Shown: piece after piece, positions 55,885 to 64,000 of the stretch
Numbering within the stretch: position 1 is the stretch's first letter
Layout of the letters: each line of letters starts with the position of its first letter
Origin: Azonexus sp.
GTDB taxonomy: Bacteria; Pseudomonadota; Gammaproteobacteria; Burkholderiales; Rhodocyclaceae
Reading direction: 5' to 3'
Assembly: GCA_017983615.1 (NCBI GenBank)
Contig: JAGOBB010000001.1
Coordinates: forward strand, 1-64,000
Length of the DNA stretch: 64,000 bases
Made by a program: the position numbers and the translations under genes
The notes under the pieces: generated by a model
Told to the model about the DNA's origin: nothing
What the model saw: only the letters and a program-made list of their open reading frames with translations
Databases searched by the model: none

Positions 55885-57081
55885 GTGGCCCGTACGATTC
55901 CCATTTTTGCCCAAAAAAAGGGGGCGACCGTAGCATTGGCGGAATTCCGCGTCTCGCCGCCGCTCGCCCTCTACGTGCACGTGCCGTGGTGCGTCCAAAA
56001 GTGCCCGTACTGCGATTTCAACTCGCACGAGGCCGGCGAGACCATCCCCGAACGCGAATACGTAGCCGCCCTGATTGCCGACCTGCAATCGGCCCTGCCC
56101 CTGATCTGGGGCCGGCCGGTGCAGACCGTCTTCTTCGGCGGCGGTACGCCCAGCCTGCTCTCGCCCGCCGCCATCGACGAACTGATCGCCGCCTTCCGGG
56201 CGCTGGCCATGCTGGCACCGGACGCCGAGATCACGCTGGAAGCCAACCCCGGCACCGTCGAAGCCGAGAAATTTGCCGGTTTCCGCAAGGCCGGCGTCAA
56301 TCGCCTGTCGCTCGGCATCCAGAGCTTCAACGACGATCACCTGAAAGCCCTCGGCCGCATCCACGGCGCCGACGAAGCCAAGCGTGCCGCGCAACTGGCC
56401 GGTGAGCATTTCGACTCCTTCAACCTTGACCTCATGTACGGCCTGCCGGGCCAAACGCATGAGCAAGCGCTCACCGACATCGAAACTGCGCTGAGCTTTT
56501 CGCCGTCACACCTCTCCTGCTACCAGCTGACGCTGGAGCCGAACACCCGCTTCGCCGCCTTCCCGCCGGAGCTGCCGGAAGGCGACATCTGCGCCGACAT
56601 GCAGGAAGCCATCGAGGCCCGGCTGGCTGCCGTTGGTTACGCCAACTACGAAACCTCGGCCTTCGCGCAGCCCGGCAAGCAGTGCAAGCACAACCTCAAT
56701 TACTGGTATTTCGGCGACTATCTCGGCATCGGCGCCGGCGCCCATTCCAAGCTGACCCTGCACGACCGCGTGCTGCGCCAGATGCGCCACAAGCACCCCA
56801 AGGCCTACCTGGAAAGCATCCGCAGCGGCAGCGCCATCCAGGAAGACAACCCGGTCGAAGTCGCCAGCCTGCCCTTTGAATTCATGATGAACGCGCTGCG
56901 CCTGGCCGACGGATTTCACCCCTCGCTGTTCGAGGCGCGCACCGCGCAGTCGCTGAATACTGTCCTGCCGCAACTGAAGGCCGCGGAGAGCGAAGGCCTG
57001 CTGATCGTCGGCCCGGAAAAAATTGCGCCGACCGCGAAGGGCCGGCGCTTCCTGAACGTGCTGCTGGAGCGCTTCCTGTAG
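55885..57081 (+). CDS. hemW: Radical SAM family heme chaperone HemW
   Basis: The product is 398 aa from GTG at 55885, with CVQKCPYCDFN as the SAM 4Fe-4S site. A TTG at 55936 with AGGGGG upstream is an alternative start that better fits the usual family N-terminus. The first codons include repeat copy 8 (A-T-V-A-L). It inserts heme into proteins (HemW), not true coproporphyrinogen oxidation. It follows rdgB by 4 bp. Confidence 0.93.
   Translation: MARTIPIFAQKKGATVALAEFRVSPPLALYVHVPWCVQKCPYCDFNSHEAGETIPEREYVAALIADLQSALPLIWGRPVQTVFFGGGTPSLLSPAAIDELIAAFRALAMLAPDAEITLEANPGTVEAEKFAGFRKAGVNRLSLGIQSFNDDHLKALGRIHGADEAKRAAQLAGEHFDSFNLDLMYGLPGQTHEQALTDIETALSFSPSHLSCYQLTLEPNTRFAAFPPELPEGDICADMQEAIEARLAAVGYANYETSAFAQPGKQCKHNLNYWYFGDYLGIGAGAHSKLTLHDRVLRQMRHKHPKAYLESIRSGSAIQEDNPVEVASLPFEFMMNALRLADGFHPSLFEARTAQSLNTVLPQLKAAESEGLLIVGPEKIAPTAKGRRFLNVLLERFL
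55901..55937 (-). repeat. ACGGTC repeat copy 8 (start of hemW)
   Basis: Exact core at 55926-55937. The stem GCCC 55909-55912 pairs with GGGC 55922-55925 over a 9-nt loop. Its arms differ from the GGCC/GGCC of copies 1 and 5, so pairing is kept by compensatory change. The TTG candidate start of hemW ends just past it. Confidence 0.85.
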
Positions 57082-57096
57082 CGCCCCCACTTAAGG

Positions 57097-57507
57097 TCAG
57101 CTGAACAAGCCACCCTTCTTCAGCATATCCAGGCCCTGCGCCAGCAGATCGCCGCCACCTTCGGGCACCTGCCCGTTCGGCGTCAGCTTGTCCACGACCT
57201 GCGGCAACAGATCAGCCAGGCTGCCAGACGCCTGCTCCGGCGACACACCCAGCTTCGCCGCAATATCCTGCAAAGCCCCGCCACCGAGCACGGACTGAAG
57301 CTGCTCGGCCGAGATCGGCAGGTTCTGCCCGGTCGACACCCAGGAATTGACGATATTACCCAGCCCGCCCTGCTGGAAGGACTGCACCAGCCCACCCAAA
57401 CCGCCCGGCTGATTGTTGATCAACTGCATGACGACATCCACCAAGCCACTGTTACCGCCACTTTGCCCGCCGGCCAACGCGCCGACGACGGAATCGAGAA
57501 GACCCAT
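57097..57507 (-). CDS. YidB family protein (DUF937)
   Basis: The product is 136 aa, starting MGLLDSVVGALAGGQ and rich in Gly, Leu and Gln, with repeated short amphipathic helices (GLGNIVNSWVSTGQN, ISAEQLQSVLGG). It matches the YidB/DUF937 family of unknown function. It is convergent with hemW and separated by only 15 bp. Confidence 0.88.
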   Translation of the reverse strand: MGLLDSVVGALAGGQSGGNSGLVDVVMQLINNQPGGLGGLVQSFQQGGLGNIVNSWVSTGQNLPISAEQLQSVLGGGALQDIAAKLGVSPEQASGSLADLLPQVVDKLTPNGQVPEGGGDLLAQGLDMLKKGGLFS

Positions 57508-57627
57508 GATTGCTGCTCCGATGAAATTGGAATACGCATGCTAGACCATCGGCGTGAAGGGCGTGTGAAGATTTGCGAAGGGGGGTCAAGAAAGCATGGT
57601 GAACCGCCGTGAATCCGTTGCAGGACA

Positions 57628-57641
57628 TTGATCTCGGTCAA
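57628..57641. promoter_or_regulatory. FNR-like dyad in the yidB/csgG gap
   Basis: TTGAT-CTCG-GTCAA resembles the FNR/ANR box with one mismatch. It lies 100 bp before the CsgG-family gene and 120 bp from yidB. TACAAT (57675-57680) may be a -10 for the plus strand but spacing is not ideal. Which gene it controls is unclear. Confidence 0.4.
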
Positions 57642-57740
57642 TCATAAAAATCCCCAAGATGGCAACATGGATACTACAATGACATTCTTATCGAGCTTTC
57701 AAGCTCAGCAAATTTTGAATATTCATCAGGGAGAAAAATA

Positions 57741-58418
57741 GTGTCTTCAAGAAAATCAACCGCGTACGTTTGTTTCGTAGCCTTTATCGCTACGATTTCC
57801 GGTTGTGCGACGGAGGATTCACGAACCCTGGTGCCGCAACAAACCGCGGCGGCGGCACGCCCCTACACCGGCGTCCGACAGGCAGTTTCCGTGGGCAAGT
57901 TCGACAACCGTTCGACCTTCATGCGTGGAGTATTCACCGATGGCGTTGATCGCTTGGGCAGCCAAGCCAAGACCATCCTGGTATCCCACCTCCAGCAAAC
58001 CAACCGCTTCTCCGTTCTCGACCGGGAAAACATGTCCGAGATCAGGCAGGAAGCTGAAATCGCCAAGAAGCAACAGGCCCTGAAAGGCGCCCGTTATGTA
58101 GTAACCGGCGATGTAACTGAATTCGGGCGCAAGGAAGTCGGTGATCATCAGCTGTTCGGTATCCTGGGACGCGGCAAGCAGCAAATTGCCTACGCCAAAG
58201 TCACCTTGAACGTGGTCGACGTTCAAACCTCGGAAGTCATCTACTCCGCGGCTGGCGCCGGTGAGTACACCCTCTCTAACCGCGAGGTGATCGGCTTTGG
58301 CGGCACCGCGAGCTACGACTCCACCTTGAATGGCAAGGTGCTTGACTTAGCCATCCGCCAAGCGGTCGATGGTCTGGTAAACGGTATCGAAGCCGGCGCC
58401 TGGCGCCCGACTAACTGA
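57741..58418 (+). CDS. CsgG/HfaB family outer-membrane lipoprotein
   Basis: A GTG start with GGGAGAA upstream gives 225 aa. The lipobox ISGC places the acylated Cys at 22. The CsgG-type core includes VSVGKFDNRST, ILVSHLQQTNRFSVLDREN and GARYVVTGDVTEF. It may form an outer-membrane secretion or assembly pore component. No curli genes are near; it precedes the DUF4810 and DUF799 lipoproteins. Confidence 0.88.
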   Translation: MSSRKSTAYVCFVAFIATISGCATEDSRTLVPQQTAAAARPYTGVRQAVSVGKFDNRSTFMRGVFTDGVDRLGSQAKTILVSHLQQTNRFSVLDRENMSEIRQEAEIAKKQQALKGARYVVTGDVTEFGRKEVGDHQLFGILGRGKQQIAYAKVTLNVVDVQTSEVIYSAAGAGEYTLSNREVIGFGGTASYDSTLNGKVLDLAIRQAVDGLVNGIEAGAWRPTN

Positions 58419-58434
58419 TTCTGCCGGGACAGCT

Positions 58435-58800
58435 ATGAGCCATGAACATTCGAAGCATCGCCCGCTTCTGCTGGCGGGCCTGCTGGCCGTCGTGCTGACC
58501 GGCTGCGCCAATCGCCCGCAACCGCTCTATCACTGGGGCAGCTTTCAGGATCAGCAATACGCCTACTTCAAAGGCGACAAGGGTCCTGAGGAAGGTATCC
58601 AGGAACTCGAAAAAATTCGGGAAGAAGCCAAGTCCCGGGGAAAACCTGTCCCGCCGGGATTGCAGGCTCATTTGGGCATGCTCTACGGCCAGGCCGGACG
58701 CACTGACCTGTTTGAGCAAAATTTGCAGGCCGAACGGCAGCAATTTCCGGAAAGCTCCGCTTATGTGGACTTCCTGCTCAAGAAAAATCAAAAACGCTAA
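58435..58800 (+). CDS. DUF4810 domain-containing lipoprotein
   Basis: The product is 121 aa with lipobox VLTGC (Cys24). It carries LYHWGSFQDQQYAYFKG near residue 31, typical of DUF4810. Function is unknown. It lies 16 bp after the CsgG-like gene and 10 bp before DUF799. Confidence 0.85.
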   Translation: MSHEHSKHRPLLLAGLLAVVLTGCANRPQPLYHWGSFQDQQYAYFKGDKGPEEGIQELEKIREEAKSRGKPVPPGLQAHLGMLYGQAGRTDLFEQNLQAERQQFPESSAYVDFLLKKNQKR

Positions 58801-58810
58801 GGCGACCCCG

Positions 58811-59491
58811 ATGAAAGACAATCAAATCCGAGGACTGCGGCGATTAGCGCTCATGACGGCAGTCCTGCTGCTTGGCGGTTGCGCGACGCGCCAGGCCTAC
58901 GACTATTCGGCCTTCAAGGAAGCGCGGCCGGCATCCATTCTGGTCCTGCCACCACTGAACACCTCGCCCGACATCAAGGCCACTTACAGCATGATGTCCC
59001 AGACGACCGCACCTCTCGCTGAATCCGGCTATTACGTCTTCCCGGTGACCCTGGTCGACGAGACCTTCAAGCAGAATGGCATGACCGTGGCCGAGGATAT
59101 TCACAGCGTTGCCAGCAACAAGCTGCGCGACATTTTCGGCGCCGATGCGGCGCTCTATATCAACGTCAAGCAATATGGCACGTCATACATCGTCATTTCG
59201 AGCGAGACCCGTGTGACCGCCGAGGCGAAACTCGTCGATCTGCGCAGCGGGAAAACGCTATGGTCTGGGTCTGCGACGGCCTCCAGTGCCGAGGGCGATA
59301 GTAACAATGGCGGCCTGCTTGGCATGCTGGTCAAGGCGGTGATCCGTCAGATCATCGAAACGGTCAGCAGCCAGGGGCACCTGATCGCCGGACGGACAAG
59401 TGCACGACTGTTGAGTGCTGGGATGCCGAATGGCATCCTCTACGGACCGCGTTCACCGATGTATCTGAAGGAAGGCGCCCCGGCGCCATAA
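58811..59491 (+). CDS. DUF799 (GNA1162 family) lipoprotein
   Basis: The start at 58811 gives 226 aa with lipobox LLGGC (Cys24). DUF799 motifs include ILVLPPLNTSPDIKATYSM and GADAALYINVKQYGTSY. The neisserial homologue GNA1162 is a surface lipoprotein. It is the last gene of the three-lipoprotein operon, and repeat copy 9 follows. Confidence 0.87.
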   Translation: MKDNQIRGLRRLALMTAVLLLGGCATRQAYDYSAFKEARPASILVLPPLNTSPDIKATYSMMSQTTAPLAESGYYVFPVTLVDETFKQNGMTVAEDIHSVASNKLRDIFGADAALYINVKQYGTSYIVISSETRVTAEAKLVDLRSGKTLWSGSATASSAEGDSNNGGLLGMLVKAVIRQIIETVSSQGHLIAGRTSARLLSAGMPNGILYGPRSPMYLKEGAPAP

Positions 59492-59512
59492 GCCCCCCCA
59501 GAAAGGCAGCAA

Positions 59513-59555
59513 AAGCCTACGGTCGGCCCGAAATTTTAGCCAAAATTGAAATTTT
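59513..59555 (+). repeat. ACGGTC repeat copy 9 (downstream of DUF799, full-length)
   Basis: The core CTACGGTC is at 59517-59524 with two changes further 5'. GGC 59525-59527 pairs with GCC 59539-59541 over the loop, followed by CAAAAT and GAAATTT. It matches copy 5 at 36 of 38 positions from CTACGG on. It lies in the convergent DUF799/ychJ gap. Confidence 0.85.
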
Positions 59556-59564
59556 CCCGGCCGC

Positions 59565-59951
59565 TCAGGTCAGCATGTCGCCGTCGACGTAGTACCAGCG
59601 GCCGTCTTCGCGGATGAAGCGGCTGAGTTCATGCAGGCGGTGGCCGCGGCCGGCGATGCGGTAGCGGGCGACGAATTCGACGGTGGCGTGGCTGTCGTCC
59701 TGCGCTGCGTTGCGTTTGACCTCGAGGCCGAGCCATTTGCTGTCGTCGGCCGAAAGGTCGAGTTCGCTGGGCCGCGTGCTCGGGTGCCAGGTGGCGAGCA
59801 GGTATTCTTCCAGTTTGAGCCCATAGGCGCTGTAGCGCGAGCGCATCAGGGCTTCGGCGCTGGCGGCCGGCGCTGCGCCGGCGTGCAGCGGGGCGCAGCA
59901 GGCGGCGTATTTGGCGCCGCTGCCGCAGGGGCAGGGATCGCCCGGTTTCAT
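59565..59951 (-). CDS. YchJ family protein with SEC-C motif
   Basis: The product is 128 aa. The N-terminal SEC-C zinc motif PCPCGSGAKYAACC is followed by an NTF2-like domain (LMRSRYSAY and VEFVARYR). It is in the UPF0225/YchJ family of unknown function. Its start overlaps the rdgC stop by 4 bases. Confidence 0.9.
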   Translation of the reverse strand: MKPGDPCPCGSGAKYAACCAPLHAGAAPAASAEALMRSRYSAYGLKLEEYLLATWHPSTRPSELDLSADDSKWLGLEVKRNAAQDDSHATVEFVARYRIAGRGHRLHELSRFIREDGRWYYVDGDMLT

Positions 59952-60910
59952 GCCTCCCAGGGCGGCGTGCTGCCGCCGGCGGCCGGGGTTACTGCTTCGG
60001 CCGACTCGGTCTTTTCGCCGCCCAGCGCTTCGAGCAGTTGCGGCAGGAAGCGGGTGAGTTCGCCGGTCATCAGCGCGAAATCGGCGTCAAACTGCTCGTC
60101 GGCGTGTTCGGCATTCTTCTCCGCCTCTTCCTTCAGCAGGTCGAGGAAAGCGAGGCGCTTGATTTCCAGCTTTTCGGTCAGCACGAAGGAAATCCGTTCG
60201 TCCCAGGTCAGCGCCAGGCGGGTCGGCAGCTTGCCGGCCGCGAGGTGGGCCTTGATCTCGCCGCCGACTTCGTCGCCAAGCGGGTGGCGGACGTAGCGCA
60301 CTGCGGCTTTTTCCTCGCCTACCGATTTCAGTTCGCAGTCGCGGTCGATGGTGAAACCCGCCGGTGCCTCGCCGCCGGCCAGCCAGTCGGCCATCACCGA
60401 TTGCGGCGAGAGTTCGGTGTGCAGCGGGGTGAGCGGGAATTCATCGAGGCAATGGCGCAGGTGTTCGATGACTTCCTCGGCCTTGCCCGGACTGCCGGCG
60501 TCGACGATGAACCAGCCGTTTTGCGGATCGATCCAGACGAAGCTGGTGCGCTTCTTGGTGAAGGCGCGCGGCATCAGCTCCTCGGTGACGCGTTCCTTCA
60601 GTTCGCGCAGCGCCTTGCGGCCCGGCGCGTAGCCTTGCTCGTCGGTCAGCTTGTCGGCGCGCTCGCGGACTTCGTCATTGACCACCGACGAGGGCAGCAG
60701 GCGCTGTTCGACGGCCAGCGCGATCAGCCACTGGCGGTTGCTGGCATAGACCAGCGCGCCATCCTTGCGCGGCGCGACCCAGCCACGGCTGATCGGCTCA
60801 TGGCTGGCGCAGCGGGCGAAGGTGCCGCGGGCGAGCTGTTCGTCGAGCTTGGCGAGGTCGATATTCCACGGCGCCGGCAAACGGTAGATCTGGAGATTCT
60901 TGAACCACAT
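59948..60910 (-). CDS. rdgC: Recombination-associated protein RdgC
   Basis: The product is 320 aa, beginning MWFKNLQIYRL with KKRTSFVWIDP and LALTWDERISFVLTEKLEIKRLAF, typical of RdgC. It forms a DNA-encircling ring and modulates RecA activity. It is located between trmB and ychJ on the minus strand. Confidence 0.94.
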   Translation of the reverse strand: MWFKNLQIYRLPAPWNIDLAKLDEQLARGTFARCASHEPISRGWVAPRKDGALVYASNRQWLIALAVEQRLLPSSVVNDEVRERADKLTDEQGYAPGRKALRELKERVTEELMPRAFTKKRTSFVWIDPQNGWFIVDAGSPGKAEEVIEHLRHCLDEFPLTPLHTELSPQSVMADWLAGGEAPAGFTIDRDCELKSVGEEKAAVRYVRHPLGDEVGGEIKAHLAAGKLPTRLALTWDERISFVLTEKLEIKRLAFLDLLKEEAEKNAEHADEQFDADFALMTGELTRFLPQLLEALGGEKTESAEAVTPAAGGSTPPWEA

Positions 60911-60935
60911 GGTGAGTATTCCTGACGAGCGCCGT

Positions 60936-61730
60936 TCAGCGCTTCTTGAAGATGATGTCCCAGACGCCGTGACCGAGGCGCAGACCGCGGTTTTCGAATT
61001 TGGTCAGCGGCCGGTATTCCGGGCGCGGCGCAAAGCCGGCCAGGCCATTGGCGCTGTCGGCCTCGATTGAGGCGGCCAATGCTACGGTCGAGGGTCCGGA
61101 GACGCTGTTTTCCAAAGTCGGCTCGCTGCCCAGCACCTCGAGCATCTGCAGCGCGTAGTTTTCCCAGTCGGTGGCGCAATGGAAATAGCCGCCCGGTTTC
61201 AGGCGCGAGGCGAGCAGCGCGACGAAGGGCGACTGGATCAACCGGCGCTTGTTGTGGCGCGTCTTGTGCCACGGGTCGGGGAAGAAAACATGGACGCCGT
61301 CTAGCGAGCCTTCGGGCAGCATGTCGCGGACGACTTCGACGGCATCGTGCTGGCAGAGGCGCAGGTTGGACAGTTCGCGTTCGGCGATCTGTTTGCACAG
61401 CGCACCGACACCCGGCACATGGACCTCGACGCCGAGGTAATCGTTGTCGCGGTTGGCATCGGCGATCTTCGCCGTCGTTTCGCCCATGCCGGTGCCGATC
61501 TCGAGGATCTTCGGGTTGTTGCGACCGAAGAAGGCGGCCAGATCGACCGGTTGCGGCGCATAGACGAGGCCGATCTTCGGCATCATCTCGCTGTAGTAAC
61601 GCTGCTGCGCCTCCGACATGCGGCCGGCCCGGCGGACGAAGCTCTTGATGTGGCCGTGGCCCTCGCGGCCTTCGGTATAAACGCCTTCATCGCCTTCGGC
61701 GGCGGGATGAATCAACGGAACGCCGCTCAT
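60936..61730 (-). CDS. trmB: tRNA (guanine(46)-N7)-methyltransferase
   Basis: The start MSGVPLIHP at 61730 gives 264 aa; a longer open frame runs upstream across thiG and is rejected. The SAM site [16 protein letters not shown] and the substrate segment [16 protein letters not shown] are diagnostic. It methylates G46 in tRNA. Codons P-S-T-V-A-L include repeat copy 10. Its ATG overlaps the thiG stop by 4 bases. Confidence 0.94.
   Translation of the reverse strand: MSGVPLIHPAAEGDEGVYTEGREGHGHIKSFVRRAGRMSEAQQRYYSEMMPKIGLVYAPQPVDLAAFFGRNNPKILEIGTGMGETTAKIADANRDNDYLGVEVHVPGVGALCKQIAERELSNLRLCQHDAVEVVRDMLPEGSLDGVHVFFPDPWHKTRHNKRRLIQSPFVALLASRLKPGGYFHCATDWENYALQMLEVLGSEPTLENSVSGPSTVALAASIEADSANGLAGFAPRPEYRPLTKFENRGLRLGHGVWDIIFKKR
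61078..61090 (+). repeat. ACGGTC repeat copy 10 (inside trmB)
   Basis: Exact AATGCTACGGTC plus G. On the coding strand it reads S-T-V-A-L. No standard hairpin follows; only the core is conserved. Confidence 0.75.
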
Positions 61731-62509
61731 GAGCCGATCAATCCGGAAGTCGGCGACGACGGGTCGGCCGAATACAGTTTGCGCGGCATGCGCCCGGCCA
61801 GGAAAGCCTCGCGGCCGGATTCGACGCCCTTCTTCATGGCGCTGGCCATCAGTACCGGGTCCCGGGCGTGAGCGATGGCGGTGTTCATCAGCACGCCGTC
61901 GCAACCCAGTTCCATCGCGATGGCGGCATCGGAGGCGGTGCCGACGCCAGCATCGACGATCACCGGCACCTTGGCGTTGTCGATGATCAGGCGCAGGTTC
62001 CACGGATTGAGGATGCCCATGCCGGAACCGATCAGGGACGCCAGCGGCATCACCGCGACGCAGCCAATCTCTTCGAGCATCTTGGCCTGGATCGGGTCGT
62101 CCGAGCAGTAAACCATGACCTGGAAACCGTCCTTGACCAGCGTCTCGGCGGCCTTCAGGGTTTCCGGCATGTTCGGGAACAGGCTGGTCGGGTCACCGAG
62201 GACTTCCAGCTTGCACAGCGGGTGCCCGTCGAGCAGTTCGCGCGCCAGGCGCAGCGTACGCACGGCATCGTCGGCGGTATAGCAGCCGGCGGTGTTGGGC
62301 AGGATGGTGAATTTCGACGGCGGAATGGCGTCGAGCAGGTTGGGCTGGCTGGCATCCTGGCCGATGTTGGTGCGACGGATCGCGACGGTAACGATCTCGG
62401 CGCCCGAAGCGTCGATGGCGGCGCGGGTCTCGGCGAAATCCTTGTACTTGCCGGTGCCGACCAGCAAACGGGAGCGATACGCCTTGCCGGCGATAGTCAG
62501 TTGATGCAT
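61727..62509 (-). CDS. thiG: Thiazole synthase
   Basis: The product is 260 aa. The ThiG TIM barrel has [28 protein letters not shown], the Lys in [10 protein letters not shown] (Schiff-base site), and [17 protein letters not shown]. It builds the thiazole of thiamine using ThiS thiocarboxylate. It follows thiS by 15 bp. Confidence 0.96.
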   Translation of the reverse strand: MHQLTIAGKAYRSRLLVGTGKYKDFAETRAAIDASGAEIVTVAIRRTNIGQDASQPNLLDAIPPSKFTILPNTAGCYTADDAVRTLRLARELLDGHPLCKLEVLGDPTSLFPNMPETLKAAETLVKDGFQVMVYCSDDPIQAKMLEEIGCVAVMPLASLIGSGMGILNPWNLRLIIDNAKVPVIVDAGVGTASDAAIAMELGCDGVLMNTAIAHARDPVLMASAMKKGVESGREAFLAGRMPRKLYSADPSSPTSGLIGS

Positions 62510-62524
62510 GGAGCTTTCTCCGGA

Positions 62525-62728
62525 TTAGCCGCCGCCAACGGCGACGACGATTTCGAGTTGGTCGCCCGTGACGAGCGCGGTCGTGGCGTGCTGGCTCTTC
62601 GGGACGATTTCGCCATTGCGTTCGATGGCAATGCGCTTTCCGGCATAGCCGAGTTGTTCGATCAGCCCGGCAACGGTCAGCGCGTCAATGAACTGGCGGG
62701 TTTCGCCATTGATTTTGAGTTCGAGCAT
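62525..62728 (-). CDS. thiS: Sulfur carrier protein ThiS
   Basis: The product is 67 aa, a ubiquitin-like beta-grasp protein. The C-terminus ends VVAVGGG, giving the Gly-Gly needed for thiocarboxylation. It donates sulfur to ThiG. It follows the SDR gene by 4 bp. Confidence 0.95.
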   Translation of the reverse strand: MLELKINGETRQFIDALTVAGLIEQLGYAGKRIAIERNGEIVPKSQHATTALVTGDQLEIVVAVGGG

Positions 62729-62732
62729 CGGG

Positions 62733-63503
62733 CTATTTTAACAAGCTACGCGGCTTTCTCGGGGCGCTGGTGAACAGGCGGTCGTAAAGCCAGTTGGGCA
62801 GGGCGCGCAGCAGCTTGGCGACGATGCCCATCTGCCACGGGATCACCGTGTAACTGGTGCCGCGCGCGATGGCCGCCGCGAAGCGTTCAGCGGCCCGGTC
62901 GACCGGCAGCAGGAAGGGCATTTTGTAGGGATTGATCTCGGTCATCGGCGTCTCGATGTAGCCCGGCGCGATGGTCACCACCTTGATGCCATAGGGCCGC
63001 ATTTCGAGACGCAGGCTTTCCAGGTAGGCGATGGCCGCGGCCTTCGAGGCCGAGTAGGCTTCCGCCCCCGGCAGGCCGCGAATGCCGGCCACCGAGGCGA
63101 TGCCAACCAGCCGCCGCTCGCCGCCCGCCGCCCGGATAGCCGGAATGAACGGGGCGAAGGTCGCCGCCATGCCGAAGACGTTGATGTCCATGACCCGCCG
63201 GAAAGCCGCCAGGTCTTCCTCGTGTTCGGTCAGCGTGCCGGCCGAGACGCCGGCGCTGGCGACAATGATGTCCGGGGCGCCGAAGCGGCCGATGAAATCC
63301 GCCGCCGCCGCATGCAGGGCCGGCGCGTCGGTGACGTCCAGCGCGTAGCAGGCATGGCGCCCACCCAGCCGCTGGTTCAGGCTGTTCAACGCATCGCCGC
63401 GGCGGGCGGCCAGGCCGAGGGTGGCCCCTTGGGCGGCGTAGTAAACGGCAAGCGCCTCGCCGATACCCGACGAGGCGCCCGTGATGAAGACCTTAAGCGT
63501 CAA
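62733..63503 (-). CDS. SDR family oxidoreductase
   Basis: The product is 256 aa. The NAD(P)-binding TGxxxGIG is in FITGASSGIGEAL. The catalytic Ser lies in VGIASVAG and Tyr-Lys in YSASK. The C-terminus is positively charged (SAPRKPRSLLK). The substrate is unknown. It lies between dsbA and thiS in one run. Confidence 0.88.
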   Translation of the reverse strand: MTLKVFITGASSGIGEALAVYYAAQGATLGLAARRGDALNSLNQRLGGRHACYALDVTDAPALHAAAADFIGRFGAPDIIVASAGVSAGTLTEHEEDLAAFRRVMDINVFGMAATFAPFIPAIRAAGGERRLVGIASVAGIRGLPGAEAYSASKAAAIAYLESLRLEMRPYGIKVVTIAPGYIETPMTEINPYKMPFLLPVDRAAERFAAAIARGTSYTVIPWQMGIVAKLLRALPNWLYDRLFTSAPRKPRSLLK

Positions 63504-63509
63504 GGAAGC

Positions 63510-64000
63510 TTATTTCTTGCCGCCCTTGCTTGCCTTTTCGCTGCGCGCCTGAGCGATCACCTTGTCAGCATTGGCCAGGGTTTCATTGAATTCCTTGCCG
63601 ACAACAAGGTACTTGCCATCGACGGCGAGCGTCGGCACGCCCTGGATCTTGTAGGCCTGCGCCATCTGGTCGCCGCGCTTGACCTTGCTCATCACGCCAA
63701 AGGAATTGAAGGTCTCGCTGAATTTCTTCGGATCGACGCCCTTCTTGACCGCCCACTCGGTCAGCGCCTTTTCCTCGAACAGGTTCTGGCGCTCGACGTG
63801 AATGGCCTTAAAGACGTCGCTTTCGAGACGATGCAGGTCGCCGGTCACTTCCAGCGTGTAGTAGAGCTTCGCGATGCCAACCCAGGCGGCGCGGCCGAAG
63901 GTGATCGGCACCTTCTTGACCACGACGTCACCCTGTTGCTTGGCCACCCAGGCCGTCAGCACCGGATTGAAGTCAGCACAATGCGGGCAGCCGTAGCTGA
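63510..64000 (-). CDS. dsbA: Thiol:disulfide interchange protein DsbA (5' end cut by window edge)
   Basis: The frame runs off the right end. At least 162 residues are present, including the redox motif CPHC in SYGCPHCADFN just inside the edge. The thioredoxin fold continues with the helical insert and the cis-Pro segment IQGVPTLAVDGKYLV. The C-terminus is Lys-rich (SEKASKGGKK). It oxidises cysteines in the periplasm. The signal peptide lies outside the window. Confidence 0.92.
   Translation of the reverse strand, partial: SYGCPHCADFNPVLTAWVAKQQGDVVVKKVPITFGRAAWVGIAKLYYTLEVTGDLHRLESDVFKAIHVERQNLFEEKALTEWAVKKGVDPKKFSETFNSFGVMSKVKRGDQMAQAYKIQGVPTLAVDGKYLVVGKEFNETLANADKVIAQARSEKASKGGKK

Noticed and set aside
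61731-62003. Long N-terminal extension of trmB reaching 62003
   Set aside because: It runs antisense-like in another frame through thiG, is Arg/His-rich, and the ATG at 61730 gives the normal family start.
62729-62732. TPP riboswitch upstream of thiS
   Set aside because: Only 4 bp separate the SDR gene from thiS, so there is no room for a thi-box; any such element would be upstream of dsbA, outside the window.

Overview
This 64-kb window looks like chromosome from a GC-rich, free-living betaproteobacterium. The gene content and order suggest the Rhodocyclales, close to Dechloromonas or Azonexus (inference; no rRNA gene is present to confirm it). Supporting signs are a napDAGHB nitrate reductase operon, ntrBC next to birA-coaX, a gmk-rpoZ-spoT run, rpoH under a CIRCE operator, and an rph-rdgB-hemW run behind a Ser/Thr kinase and PP2C pair. 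Most of the window is ordinary core genome. No transposase, integrase, rRNA operon or CRISPR array was seen.

Layout. 1-1000: AT-rich accessory DNA with an unknown membrane protein, ending near tRNA-Arg(CCG) at 1205-1281. 1384-4936: HDOD protein, NlpC/P60 lipoprotein, succinate-semialdehyde dehydrogenase and a GRDP-like membrane protein. 4943-6985: periplasmic-sensor diguanylate cyclase. 7019-10543: DUF350 / SPFH-SHOCT / DUF4178 / 48-aa protein operon. 10601-17654: ntrB-ntrC-birA-coaX followed by an HD-GYP-like and an EAL protein. 17755-21984: RND efflux pair. 22077-25402: DUF4124 protein, glnA with a sigma-54/NtrC promoter, CDF metal exporter. 25450-28992: rhodanese, nadA, EEP phosphatase, clsB. 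28973-31196: gluQ and a periplasmic binding protein. 31345-32266: CIRCE-rpoH. 32396-37610: nap operon with an FNR-type box. 37730-42740: gmk-rpoZ-spoT-dadA-tatD. 42858-51701: surface-glycan locus with a sialic-acid-like (neuB, neuC, two CMP-sugar synthetases) pathway. 51766-57081: yicC, kinase/phosphatase, rph, rdgB, hemW. 57097-59491: YidB-like protein and a CsgG/DUF4810/DUF799 lipoprotein operon. 59565-64000: ychJ, rdgC, trmB, thiG, thiS, SDR, dsbA (cut by the window end).

How the genes work together. NtrBC (10601-17654 block) would drive glnA through the sigma-54 promoter found here. The nap operon is fed from quinol by NapGH because no napC is present. Three proteins (GGDEF, HD-GYP-like, EAL) point to c-di-GMP signalling. 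The glycan locus should make and activate a nonulosonic acid for a surface polymer.

The most unusual feature is a dispersed short repeat. The 12-mer AATGCTACGGTC occurs eight times exactly, plus two variants, in both orientations. It is usually followed by a short hairpin with an A/T-rich loop and a second GGCCAAAA-like box. The hairpin arms vary in a compensatory way between copies. Copies lie in convergent intergenic regions, at gene starts, and inside conserved genes (cls, napH, tatD, trmB, gabD). It may be a DNA-uptake-type or REP-type element.
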